Assembly: GCA_023415915.1 (NCBI GenBank)
Contig: JAEZIZ010000083.1
Coordinates: 62,001-126,000, forward strand
DNA length: 64,000 nucleotides
Direction of reading: 5' to 3'
From: Bacillota bacterium
GTDB lineage: Bacteria > Bacillota > Clostridia > Christensenellales > SZUA-584
A model generated the notes under the pieces. It had not been told where the DNA came from. It saw only the letters and a program-made list of their open reading frames with translations, and did no database searches. Positions within the stretch are counted from its first letter, which is position 1; every line of letters starts with the position of its first letter. Shown one piece after another: positions 25,108 through 34,117 of the stretch. The position numbers and the translations under genes are program-made.

Positions 25108-26640
25108 TCACTCCCACTCTATCGTCGCGGGCGGCTTGCTCGTTATGTCGTAAACCACCCTGTTCACATGCTTTACTTCGTTTATTATCCTCAAAGAAAC
25201 CTTTTCAAGCACGTCGTAAGGTATCCTTGCCCAGTCGGCGGTCATGCCGTCCACGCTCGTTACAGCCCTGAGGGCTACGGTGTAATCGTACGTGCGCTCG
25301 TCCCCCATCACGCCCACGCTGCGCATGCCGGTAAGCACGGCAAAATACTGCCATATCTCTTCGTCGAGCTTTGCAAGAGCTATCTCCTCGCGGAATATGT
25401 AGTCTGCATGCTGGAGTATGCTTACCTTTTCCTTCGTTATATCGCCTATTATACGTATAGCAAGGCCGGGTCCGGGGAACGGCTGCCTCCATACGATATG
25501 GCGCGGCAGGCCAAGAGCTTCGCCTAATACCCTTACCTCATCCTTGAAAAGCTCGCGCAGCGGCTCTATTATCTCTTCAAAATCGACATGGTCGGGAAGC
25601 CCGCCCACGTTGTGATGGCTTTTTATAACTGCGGCGTGCCCTTTGCCCGACTCGATAACGTCGGGGTAAATAGTGCCCTGCGCAAGAAAGTCCACCTTGC
25701 CCAGCTTTTTTGCCTCTTCTTCGAACACGCGTATAAACTCGGCTCCTATAATCTTGCGCTTCTTCTCGGGCTCGGTAACTCCTTTGAGCTTTCCAAGAAA
25801 CCTTTCGGAAGCGTCGACGCTTATAAGATTGATGTTGTAAGTTCCCTCAAACACTTCCTTTACCTGCTTCGCTTCGTCCTTGCGCAGCAGGCCGTGATTT
25901 ACGAATATGCATGTTAAGCGGTCCCCCACCGCTTTGTTTAGCAAGGCGGCGCACACCGAAGAATCCACTCCGCCCGAAAGCGCAAGCAGCACTCTGCCGC
26001 CGCCTATGCGCTTTTTAAGCTCGTTTACGGCAACTTCGGCGTAGTTCTTCATCGTCCACCCGCCCTTTGCACCGCAGACTTTGTAGAGGAAGTTCGAGAG
26101 TATATTGTTGCCGAACTTTGTGTGCACTACCTCGGGGTGGAACTGCACGCCGTAAAGCTTTTTTTCTTCGCTGCAGTAAGCGGCGACTTCGCAGCTCTGC
26201 GTTGTCGCTATTACCTTGAATCCTGGAGGAGGATTGTCCACATAATACGTGTGGCTCATCCAGCATACGGAGCGTTTATCAAGCCCGTTAAACAACGGGC
26301 AGCTTGTGTCGTACTCTATATCCGTCTTGCCGTATTCGCGATTGTCGGCCTTTCTTACGCTACCGCCAAGCATCTGGCTCATTAGCTGGCTGCCGTAGCA
26401 TATGCCGAGTATGGGTATGCCTAGGCTAAACAACCGCTCGTCGCAGCGCGGAGCGCCCTCGTCAGTGACGGTGTTGGGGCCGCCGGTTAATATTATGCCT
26501 ATGGGCTCGTATGATTTGATACGCTCTATAGGAGCGTCAAAAGGAAGTATCTCGGCGTATACGGAAAGATCTCTTATCCTTCTCGCTATAAGCTGGTTGT
26601 ACTGTCCGCCGAAATCCAGAACTAATATTGTTTCTCTCAC
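25108..26640 (-). CDS. guaA: GMP synthase (glutamine-hydrolysing)
   Basis: 510 residues. It converts XMP to GMP using glutamine and ATP. The glutaminase domain has the nucleophile in GICYGSQLM and the His-Glu pair in GVQFHPEVVHT. The synthetase domain has the P-loop ALSGGVDSSVCAALL and ends with DITSKPPATIEWE. It starts five bases after guaB ends, so the two form an operon for IMP to GMP. Confidence 0.97.
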   Translation of the reverse strand: MRETILVLDFGGQYNQLIARRIRDLSVYAEILPFDAPIERIKSYEPIGIILTGGPNTVTDEGAPRCDERLFSLGIPILGICYGSQLMSQMLGGSVRKADNREYGKTDIEYDTSCPLFNGLDKRSVCWMSHTYYVDNPPPGFKVIATTQSCEVAAYCSEEKKLYGVQFHPEVVHTKFGNNILSNFLYKVCGAKGGWTMKNYAEVAVNELKKRIGGGRVLLALSGGVDSSVCAALLNKAVGDRLTCIFVNHGLLRKDEAKQVKEVFEGTYNINLISVDASERFLGKLKGVTEPEKKRKIIGAEFIRVFEEEAKKLGKVDFLAQGTIYPDVIESGKGHAAVIKSHHNVGGLPDHVDFEEIIEPLRELFKDEVRVLGEALGLPRHIVWRQPFPGPGLAIRIIGDITKEKVSILQHADYIFREEIALAKLDEEIWQYFAVLTGMRSVGVMGDERTYDYTVALRAVTSVDGMTADWARIPYDVLEKVSLRIINEVKHVNRVVYDITSKPPATIEWE

Positions 26641-26645
26641 GTAAT

Positions 26646-28103
26646 TTATGACCTTCCGGTGTAATTTGGAGCTTCTTTTGTGATATATATGTCATGCGGG
26701 TGGCTCTCCGTAAGACCTGCATGCGTTATCCTTATAAACTGCGCTTCGTTTCTCAGCACTTCGAGCGTAGGCGCGCCGCAATACCCCATGCCAGATTTAA
26801 GCCCGCCGACGAGTTGGAACACCGTGTCGCTTAGCGCTCCTTTATACGGCACTCTTCCTTCCACGCCTTCAGGCACGAGCTTGTCGGAGCTCTCCTGGAA
26901 GTACCTGTCCTTGCTGCCCTTCTGCATAGCGTCCATAGAACCCATGCCGCGGTATACCTTGAAGCTCCTGCCCTGGTATATTTCCGTCTCGCCCGGGCTT
27001 TCCTCGGTGCCCGCAAAAAGGCTGCCTATCATTACCGCCCACGCGCCCGCCGCTAAAGCCTTTGTAATGTCACCCGAAAACTTTATTCCGCCGTCCGCTA
27101 TTATGCCTACGCCGTACTTTTCGGCCGCTTCGGCGCACTGCAGCACGGCTGTAAACTGCGGAACACCAATGCCCGCGATAACGCGCGTAGTACATATAGA
27201 GCCGGGCCCCATGCCCACCTTTACGCAATCGGCGCCCGCTTTAATGAGATCCACTGTGCCCTCCGGCGTGGCGACGTTGCCCGCTATAACCTGCAGGTCG
27301 GGATAAAAGCTTTTAAGCTTTTCTACGGCGTTAATCACGTTTTTGGTGTGCCCGTGCGCCGAGTCGATGGTTACAATGTCCACTTTCGACGCCACGAGCG
27401 CAGTCGCCCTTTCCATCATATCTCCCGAAACGCCCAGAGCCGCTCCCGCAAGCAGCCTGCCGTTGGCGTCCTTCGCGGAGTTGGGATATTGTATAGTCTT
27501 CTCTATGTCCTTTATTGTTATAAGGCCTTTAAGCATACCGTTTTCGTCAACGAGCGGCAGCTTTTCAATTTTGTGGCGGCCAAGTATCTCCTGAGCCTCG
27601 GCAAGCGTAGTCCCAATGGGAGCCGTTACGAGGTTCTTTGAAGTCATCACTTCGCTTATACTGCGCGAATAATCCGTTTCAAACCTGAGGTCGCGGTTGG
27701 TGAGTATGCCGACGAGTTTGCCGTTCTGTGTGATAGGCACGCCGGATATGCGGTATTTCGCCATCAGCTCGTTAGCGTCGGAAATACGGTGCTCGGGTGA
27801 AAGGTAAAACGGGTCGGTAATAACGCCGTGTTCGCTTCTTTTTACCTTGTCAACGTTGGAGGCCTGCTCTTCTATGGACATGTTTTTATGTATTATCCCT
27901 ACTCCGCCTTCTCTTGCAAGAGCAATCGCGAGCCTCGATTCGGTAACGGTATCCATCGCCGCGCTCAGTATAGGTATATTGAGGTTTACCGTTTTCGTCA
28001 GCCTGGTTTTTACAGACACCTCAGACGGCGTTACTGCGCTCTTTTTTGGCACGAGCAGTACGTCGTCGAACGTCAATCCCTCGCTTATCTCTTTAACCCG
28101 CAT
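26646..28103 (-). CDS. guaB: IMP dehydrogenase
   Basis: 485 residues. It oxidises IMP to XMP with NAD. The catalytic cysteine is in GPGSICTTRVIAGIG, with the mobile flap near the C-terminal third. Two CBS domains lie at about 95-205 (ITDPFYLSPEHRISDANEL, then EVMTSKNLVTAPIGTTLAEA), which bind adenine or guanine nucleotides in relatives. The start is ATG with AAAGGCGG upstream. No purine riboswitch was seen before it. Confidence 0.97.
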   Translation of the reverse strand: MRVKEISEGLTFDDVLLVPKKSAVTPSEVSVKTRLTKTVNLNIPILSAAMDTVTESRLAIALAREGGVGIIHKNMSIEEQASNVDKVKRSEHGVITDPFYLSPEHRISDANELMAKYRISGVPITQNGKLVGILTNRDLRFETDYSRSISEVMTSKNLVTAPIGTTLAEAQEILGRHKIEKLPLVDENGMLKGLITIKDIEKTIQYPNSAKDANGRLLAGAALGVSGDMMERATALVASKVDIVTIDSAHGHTKNVINAVEKLKSFYPDLQVIAGNVATPEGTVDLIKAGADCVKVGMGPGSICTTRVIAGIGVPQFTAVLQCAEAAEKYGVGIIADGGIKFSGDITKALAAGAWAVMIGSLFAGTEESPGETEIYQGRSFKVYRGMGSMDAMQKGSKDRYFQESSDKLVPEGVEGRVPYKGALSDTVFQLVGGLKSGMGYCGAPTLEVLRNEAQFIRITHAGLTESHPHDIYITKEAPNYTGRS

Positions 28104-28204
28104 ATCGAACCGCCTTTCAGAAATTTGAAATCTTGTTTTGTTAAATATTAAATGTATAAAGCCCCGTTGTCAACTGCGCAGAAACCTATATAAAGCAAAA
28201 ATGC

Positions 28205-29158
28205 CTATTTGCGTGACAGCCGTTCTTTTACCTGTTCCAAGCCCGGCATCGACGGTATGCCGCCCTTTTGTTCCACGCAGAGCGACGCCGCGGCGCACGC
28301 AAAATCCGCGTAAACGTGCATATCGCAGAGCGTCAATTCGTCGAACTTTTTGCCGTCCTTAATAAAGCGGTAAAGCACGCCTGCCGTAAAGCAGTCCCCC
28401 GCGCCCGTGGTATCCACAACGTTTGCGCTGTAAGCGCCTACCGCCCCTGTGCCGGCAGCGCCGCCGTATACCGCGCCTTCGCCGCCCAGCGTAATAAACA
28501 CGAGCTTTACGCCGCGCCGCAAAAGCATGCGGGCCGCGTCGTTATAATCCATGTCGCCGAACAGAAACGACACCTCCGAATCGGAGATCTTCAGTATATC
28601 CGCGTATTCCAGCCCGCGCAGCATATATTCCTTTGCCGTTTCTTCGTTCTTCCACAGCGGCGCGCGGTAATTAGGGTCGTACGAAACTACTACGCCGTTT
28701 TCTTTGGCTATCTTAAGCGCCGCAAACGTAGCGCTGCGAGCGGGCTCGTCGGTTAATGAAAGCGAGCCGAAATGAAACACTTTAGCTTGCTTTATTATCT
28801 CGGGATTAAGGCATTTCTCTTCGTACATTATATCCGCTCCGGGCTTCCTGTAAAATGAAAAATCCCTGTCGCCATTCTCAAAGAGATGCACGAACGCAAG
28901 CGTCGTGTTATAATCGTCCGACATCACGAGCCCCGATGTGTCTACCCCTTTATCCACAAGCACCTGCTTTAGGTATCTGCCGAACACGTCGTTGCCAACC
29001 ATTCCTATGTACGCGGCGCTTACGCCGAACCCTGATATAGCCGCGGCGACATTGGCCGGAGCGCCTCCCGCGTTCTGCATAAACAGCTTCTGTCCGCCCG
29101 CTTCTCCCGATGGAGTAAAATCTATGAGCAGTTCTCCCAGCGTTAAAAAATCGTTCAT
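28205..29158 (-). CDS. PfkB-family carbohydrate kinase, probably fructokinase
   Basis: 317 residues. Ribokinase-like fold with the first signature GGAPANVAAAISGFG and the second DTTGAGDCFTAGVL (catalytic Asp and anion hole). The start LTLGELLIDFTP is typical of fructokinases. It phosphorylates a sugar with ATP; fructose is the likeliest but not proven. Its start overlaps the end of the RNA methyltransferase gene by four bases (ATGA), so it is the last gene of murG, methyltransferase, kinase. Confidence 0.88.
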   Translation of the reverse strand: MNDFLTLGELLIDFTPSGEAGGQKLFMQNAGGAPANVAAAISGFGVSAAYIGMVGNDVFGRYLKQVLVDKGVDTSGLVMSDDYNTTLAFVHLFENGDRDFSFYRKPGADIMYEEKCLNPEIIKQAKVFHFGSLSLTDEPARSATFAALKIAKENGVVVSYDPNYRAPLWKNEETAKEYMLRGLEYADILKISDSEVSFLFGDMDYNDAARMLLRRGVKLVFITLGGEGAVYGGAAGTGAVGAYSANVVDTTGAGDCFTAGVLYRFIKDGKKFDELTLCDMHVYADFACAAASLCVEQKGGIPSMPGLEQVKERLSRK

Positions 29159-30621
29159 TGTTTTGCTCCTCGCTTTATTATAAATAATGTGGGCGCAAGG
29201 CCCCCCGTCTCAAATACTTCCTCTTTTACAATTACAAATTCTCTTTTGGCCATCTCGCTGCGCAGCAGTTTTTTTTCCTGTGTGAATAAAAACGCATAAC
29301 CGTCCGCTTTAAGCAGTTTTAATAGCCTATCCGCAAACCCCGCATAAAGCTTTATGTTGGAATCATGCCCCGAAACCCTTATACCGAAAGGCATATTAGA
29401 TATTATCTCGTCGTAAACGGCGCCGCCGTAGCCAAGTATATCGCCTTTTATAAGCGCTATCTTCAAACCGCTTGCCTTTCTGTTTTCGCACGCGGCTTTT
29501 ATCGCAGCAGGCGAGATATCGACGCCGAATAGCGAGTTCGCCTTTTTAATATATCCCCGCTCTATAAGCATAGTAGCGCTGCCGCAAAAAGGGTCGAGAA
29601 CATCGGCATTATCCTTCATGTAAGGAAGGCACAGCCGCATTATGCTTGCCGCCGCGACCGGGTTTATGCTTGCCGCTATCGACTGTTTCCTGTATACGAA
29701 ACGCTTGTCCGGAAACACAGCGTACATTCTGCCGTTTATACAGCGTATCTCAAAAGAATAAGCCGACGGGTTGTCATACCAGCCGAACTCAGCAAGGCCA
29801 TTGGAGATATCGCTTATGATTTCCCTGCGCTTATACTGGCTTAAGTGCCCTGCCTCTACGCGGTAAGCGGCACCTTTCAGTCCCATAGCGCCCAGCGCTT
29901 CAGCGGCCTGTCCGTAAGAACCCATGTCGCCTATATAATAAAGCGAGTCGAGATAGCAGCGCAGCTTGTCCGTATGCTTTGTCTTTACGTCATAAGCTCC
30001 GATTACATGCCTGCTAGTCGTAAAAGCGCAGTTATTTGCGAGCAGCTCCTCGCGCAGCGCGCTCTCGCTTATACAGGTAAGCGTACATTCTTCCGGCAGC
30101 ACGACGCTTATCAGTTGCTGCGGCTCGATGCCCTTTGAAAGCGCTTTTTTAAGCGCTTCGGCTTCCTCCCTTACATGCTTGTCCTCTCCCGGCTCGATAA
30201 CATAGCCTTTCAGGTACTTCGCGGGATCGGACGTGTTGCCGAGAGCGAGTATAATGGACGGGCGCACGAAGCGTATGTTCTCGGACTTAAGCGCGCTCGC
30301 GAGTATACCGGCGCATTCGTCAGGAGCACATAAGCCGATAAGCGCAAAAGCTGTTTTTCTCGCTTTATCGTCGCTTATGGCTGCGAGCCTTTCAGCGTCG
30401 CGTATTACAAGAGGCCTTATCTGCTCGCGCGGAGCTTTTCGTTTGCACGCGTCGGCAAGAGCGCGCAGCGCCGCCCTCTGTTTTTCGCAGAAAACGAGGG
30501 CGTATATGCTCTGCACGGACCCTTCCGTTTCGAGCATCCGTTCGAGAAGCCGTTTCTTTTCCGACGCCGCGGCCGTCATGTATTTTACTACGAGCTCTTC
30601 AATAGCCTGACTTTTGAGCAT
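29155..30621 (-). CDS. RNA guanine-N2 methyltransferase with an unusual HEAT-like N-terminus
   Basis: 488 residues. The C-terminal half is a SAM methyltransferase of the TrmG10/Trm14-like group: DPFCGSATMLIERG binds SAM, FGVDISPAAIKAA the acidic loop, and SNMPFGIRVSGH the catalytic N-P-P-like motif (here N-M-P-F). The middle part (about 165-310) contains a THUMP-like beta-rich region. The first about 160 residues are helical, like HEAT repeats (RKTAFALIGLCAPDECAGIL), not usual for these enzymes. It overlaps murG by 23 bases and the kinase by four. Target is likely tRNA or rRNA; which base is unknown. Confidence 0.75.
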   Translation of the reverse strand: MLKSQAIEELVVKYMTAAASEKKRLLERMLETEGSVQSIYALVFCEKQRAALRALADACKRKAPREQIRPLVIRDAERLAAISDDKARKTAFALIGLCAPDECAGILASALKSENIRFVRPSIILALGNTSDPAKYLKGYVIEPGEDKHVREEAEALKKALSKGIEPQQLISVVLPEECTLTCISESALREELLANNCAFTTSRHVIGAYDVKTKHTDKLRCYLDSLYYIGDMGSYGQAAEALGAMGLKGAAYRVEAGHLSQYKRREIISDISNGLAEFGWYDNPSAYSFEIRCINGRMYAVFPDKRFVYRKQSIAASINPVAAASIMRLCLPYMKDNADVLDPFCGSATMLIERGYIKKANSLFGVDISPAAIKAACENRKASGLKIALIKGDILGYGGAVYDEIISNMPFGIRVSGHDSNIKLYAGFADRLLKLLKADGYAFLFTQEKKLLRSEMAKREFVIVKEEVFETGGLAPTLFIIKRGAKQ

Positions 30622-31672
30622 CCATTATCACCTTGACGACGTTGTCGGCAGCGCTCGCGGCCTTGTTCGCCATCATCCTGCCGCGCAGCTTTTCCCTGTC
30701 GCGGTAAAGATTGTTTATCCCCTCAAGCAGCGTTTGATCCGTCATGCGTTCCTGTTCGAGCACGTGTGAAAAGCCTTTATCCGCAAAATAGCCCGCGTTC
30801 TGCAGCTGGTCCCCCCTGCTCGCAGTTCTTGGCAGCGGTATCAGCAGCGCAGGGATGGCAAGCGCGAGTATCTCGAATACGGCCGTCGCTCCCGCGCGGG
30901 ACAGCATCACGTCTGCCGCCGCGTATACGTCCGCAAGCTGCTTGCCTACATACTCGAACTGCTTATAGCCCACGGGCAGCATATCATATGACAGGTTCTG
31001 CTTTCCTCTGATATGCGCTATGTCAAATGTTTTTACAAGCTCGGGCAGTATCGCGTCAAGAACGTCGTTTATCGCTTTGGCGCCGAGGCTGCCGCCCATT
31101 ATCAGCAGCACCGGCTTTTCGCCTGAAAACCCGCAGAACTCTAAGCCCTTTTGCCTGTCGCCATGCAGAAGCTCCTCTCTTATGGGAAGCCCCGTGTATA
31201 CGCCCTTTCCTTCGGGTATGTGTTTAAGCGTAGTCTCGAACGCTACGCAGACCTTTGAAGCCCTCGGTATGCATATCTTGTTGGCTAGCCCCGGCGTATA
31301 GTCCGATTCGTGCAGCACAACGGGAATGCCCAGCCTGTGAGCCGCCATTACAACGGGCACGCCCACATAGCCGCCTTTAGAGAACACAGCGGCGGGCTTT
31401 ATTTTTTTCAATATCCTCTCGGCTTTTAAAAATCCCGCAAGTATCTTAAACGGGTCGGTAAAGTTTTTAAAACTGAAATAGCGCCTCAGTTTGCCCGCGC
31501 TGATTATATGATACGGTATATCGGTGCCCGCTATTATCTCGCGTTCCATACCTTCCTTAGTGCCTATGTATTCAATATCGAACCCCTTTTCTTTGAGCTT
31601 GGGTATAATCGCCAGATTCGGAGTAACATGGCCGGCCGTTCCCCCTCCGGTCAGCACGACAGTTTTTCTCAT
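30599..31672 (-). CDS. murG: UDP-GlcNAc:lipid I N-acetylglucosaminyltransferase
   Basis: 357 residues, normal length. It makes lipid II for peptidoglycan on the inner face of the membrane. The start VLTGGGTAGHVTPNLA binds the acceptor, VFSKGGYVGVPVV follows, and LIMGGSLGAKAIND and SRAGATAVFEILAL bind UDP-GlcNAc. It is first in a three-gene run with an RNA methyltransferase and a sugar kinase, away from the usual mur-fts cluster. Confidence 0.96.
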   Translation of the reverse strand: MRKTVVLTGGGTAGHVTPNLAIIPKLKEKGFDIEYIGTKEGMEREIIAGTDIPYHIISAGKLRRYFSFKNFTDPFKILAGFLKAERILKKIKPAAVFSKGGYVGVPVVMAAHRLGIPVVLHESDYTPGLANKICIPRASKVCVAFETTLKHIPEGKGVYTGLPIREELLHGDRQKGLEFCGFSGEKPVLLIMGGSLGAKAINDVLDAILPELVKTFDIAHIRGKQNLSYDMLPVGYKQFEYVGKQLADVYAAADVMLSRAGATAVFEILALAIPALLIPLPRTASRGDQLQNAGYFADKGFSHVLEQERMTDQTLLEGINNLYRDREKLRGRMMANKAASAADNVVKVIMDAQKSGY

Positions 31673-31869
31673 ATTAAAACCCTCTCGATGTTATTTTTCA
31701 ATTATATCATAAAAAATAAAACGCACTATCAAAATATTGATGCTGGCGCCCGAATCCTCATAAAGACAATAAGCATATTATCCGCCCCCTGCCGAGCAGC
31801 CTTAATGACAGGTTAAACAATAAAATGGCGCAGGAATAAAGACGTATTTTTCAGCTATGTATAGACGCG

Positions 31870-32217
31870 CTATTGTTTGTTCTTTATCATCTTTGCTATG
31901 CTGTCAAGCTTTTTGCGCTGCGACGAATCCATCATCGGCGCGACGTTCTTAACGAACGCGTCCAGCATCTCGTTGGAAAAAGATCCGTCTTTACGCCCGT
32001 TTTGTATCATACGTTCAAGTTCGCCCATTAGCTCGTTTTCGCTCTTGTTCTCGTATTTCGATATTACCTGCTGCATGTTTTGTATGTCTTTATTGTCAAC
32101 TTTGTCGAGGTCCGGGCGTAGATTGGCTTTTTTGGCTATTTCGTAGATATCCTTCTTGCTGACCGGAGCTTTCCCGGATTTTTCATTTTTCATCTGCCTT
32201 AAATCTTTTTTGGACAT
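31870..32217 (-). CDS. Small basic helical protein of unknown function
   Basis: 115 residues from ATG 32215-32217, preceded by AGGAGG nine bases away; a longer frame would add 24 residues before the site and is rejected. Lys/Arg-rich start (SKKDLRQMKNEKSGKA), then mostly helical to the end (SSQRKKLDSIAKMIKNKQ). No Cys, no signal peptide, no known motif. It is divergent from the Met-rich protein at 32344; the C-terminal halves of both look like helical domains that handle residues in similar ways (MMDSSQRKKL here, MFMPPSEQANI there). A functional pair is possible but unproven. Confidence 0.75.
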   Translation of the reverse strand: MSKKDLRQMKNEKSGKAPVSKKDIYEIAKKANLRPDLDKVDNKDIQNMQQVISKYENKSENELMGELERMIQNGRKDGSFSNEMLDAFVKNVAPMMDSSQRKKLDSIAKMIKNKQ

Positions 32218-32343
32218 ATGGGCGTTCCTCCTGTTCGCTAAGTGAAATGTCAGTAATATGTATATTCTTTCAAGCCCTGCTTTGTGCACAGCGGCTTATT
32301 TGGCGGCATACAATAATAGAGATTAAAATAAGGAGACAACGCC

Positions 32344-33003
32344 ATGCTAAGATTCCCGTACAGCGGGCGGCCGGCGCCGCGGCGCAGCGACACCGTGAGG
32401 CGTCCGCCTGTTCCGCAAAGCAAGATAAGCTACGAAGACCTTATGAGAAACGCATCGTTCTCGCCCGAGCTGAGCTTCCTTCTGGCGATGGTGCTAAAGG
32501 ACGGTATGAGGCAAGACAGGCTGCTCAGCATGCTAAAAGAGATAGAGCCTTATGTCTCCGCGGGAGATAAAGCGGCGATACATAGCGTAATAGGCGCGAT
32601 ACAGATATCGGACGATTTCAGAAAGAGTGGACCCGACGACTGGCCTCCGCGCACCAATGCCGGCCTTGCCGATTATTCCAAATTCTCGCGTCAGTATTCG
32701 CTACTTGACATAATGCAGAAATACGCCGAACGGGATACGGGCAACATGATGCAGAATCTTCAAAGGTCGGTTAAAATGCAGGAGAACTTTGAAAAGATGC
32801 TAAAGCGCATGGAAAAGCTGCGCAACATGAAAAACTCGTCGCCTGAAGATATGTTCGAGGCAATTTCAATGTTCATGCCTCCCTCGGAGCAGGCCAATAT
32901 ACGCAACATGCAGAACACGATACGTATGATGGCTTCCATGAAAAACTTCCGTCCGGAAGACATGATGAAATTCATGGGCGGAATGAACGCAGGCGGCAGC
33001 TAG
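32344..33003 (+). CDS. Methionine-rich helical protein of unknown function
   Basis: 219 residues, ribosome binding site AAGGAG before ATG. Basic, proline-rich start (RFPYSGRPAPRRSDTVRRPP), then helices. The last 100 residues are very rich in Met (FEKMLKRMEKLRNMK, NTIRMMASMKNFRPEDMMKF), with no Cys and no Gly-rich catalytic loops. No membrane helix or signal. I do not recognise the family. It is divergent from the small helical protein across 126 bases, a layout that suggests shared regulation. Confidence 0.8.
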   Translation: MLRFPYSGRPAPRRSDTVRRPPVPQSKISYEDLMRNASFSPELSFLLAMVLKDGMRQDRLLSMLKEIEPYVSAGDKAAIHSVIGAIQISDDFRKSGPDDWPPRTNAGLADYSKFSRQYSLLDIMQKYAERDTGNMMQNLQRSVKMQENFEKMLKRMEKLRNMKNSSPEDMFEAISMFMPPSEQANIRNMQNTIRMMASMKNFRPEDMMKFMGGMNAGGS

Positions 33004-33089
33004 CCCAAAGGTTTTAAGTTATAAGTATTTATATGCGGCATGATAATGTTGTATAATGGCATATGACGTATTATGGAGGGTGCCGTTAT

Positions 33090-33962
33090 ATGACAAAGCT
33101 ATCAAAAACCGCTTCCCTTATTGTTGTCGCTATAGTATATATAATTTCTTTTGCAGCTGGCGTTGTCGCCTTTAATTTGCTTTCGGGTACTTGGGATATC
33201 CTGCTCTCTTTTCTTGCCGCGGACGTTGTTGCCACGATAGTCGTATGGTTTGCCGGCGTTATATTCAATAACTCAAGCATGTACGACCCTTACTGGAGCG
33301 TAGCCCCTATAGTGCTTGTTATTGCGTTTATTATTCTCGCCCGAAACATAAGCGCCGTGTCGCTGCTATATCTGTTATTGTTCCTGTTTTGGGGCGTAAG
33401 GCTTACGCTGAACTGGATTATCGGCTGGAGAGGCATGCTGCATCAGGACTGGCGTTATACTATGCTGCATGATAAAAATCCGAAGCTATGGTTTTTAACG
33501 AACTTTTTCGGCATAAACATGCTGCCTACTCTGTTCGTGTTCGCGGGGATGATACCCGCATACTACGCCATAATTAATGCGTCGGATATAAACGTTATAA
33601 CGATACTGGGCGCCGCAGTATGCGCGGCCGCGGTAGTGCTCGAGATAGTATCCGATGCTCAGATGCGTTTCTTTAAGCGCGCTGCGAAAAACAGCGGCTC
33701 CAATATGGATTCAGGGCTGTGGCGCTATTCGCGTCATCCAAATTATTTTGGTGAGGTTTCATTCTGGTGGGGCGTATTTATAATACAGATAAGCGTAATT
33801 CCGGGTATTGTATGGACAGTATTCGCACCTGTAGCTATTACGCTGCTTTTTGTATTCATTAGCATACCGATGATGGAAAAGCGACTGCTTAAGACAAAGC
33901 AAGGCTACGCGGAATATAAAAAAGCAACATCAATGCTGATGCTGCTTCCGCCAAAGAGGTAG
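33090..33962 (+). CDS. DUF1295 membrane protein, steroid reductase-like fold
   Basis: 290 residues from ATG 33090, with GGAGGGTG upstream; a longer frame starts before that site. Six or seven membrane helices. The C-terminal signature DSGLWRYSRHPNYFGEVSFW is that of the DUF1295/isoprenylcysteine methyltransferase and steroid 5-alpha-reductase superfamily, which bind a cofactor near the membrane surface. The chemical reaction in bacteria is not established. It stands alone on the plus strand, next to a 33987-34071 inverted repeat and convergent with uvrA. Confidence 0.88.
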   Translation: MTKLSKTASLIVVAIVYIISFAAGVVAFNLLSGTWDILLSFLAADVVATIVVWFAGVIFNNSSMYDPYWSVAPIVLVIAFIILARNISAVSLLYLLLFLFWGVRLTLNWIIGWRGMLHQDWRYTMLHDKNPKLWFLTNFFGINMLPTLFVFAGMIPAYYAIINASDINVITILGAAVCAAAVVLEIVSDAQMRFFKRAAKNSGSNMDSGLWRYSRHPNYFGEVSFWWGVFIIQISVIPGIVWTVFAPVAITLLFVFISIPMMEKRLLKTKQGYAEYKKATSMLMLLPPKR

Positions 33963-33986
33963 AATATCAATCGTTATATTAAATGC

Positions 33987-34071
33987 TGTCATTCTGAAGG
34001 AGCATAGCGACTGAAGAATCCTCTGTAATAGTTAATATAAATAGGATTCTTCGCTTGCGCTCAGAATGACA
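33987..34071. repeat. 85-bp inverted-repeat element
   Basis: TGTCATTCTGA at one end is the reverse complement of TCAGAATGACA at the other, and the inner arms (GAAGAATCCT / AGGATTCTTC) also pair. It lies between convergent DUF1295 and uvrA genes and can fold into one long hairpin, so it may act as a terminator for both. Similar elements are widespread in Clostridia genomes. Confidence 0.75.
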
Positions 34072-34117
34072 CATAGCAGGTTTTTTTGACAGTCTCTATA
34101 ACGAGGCGTTGAGTATT

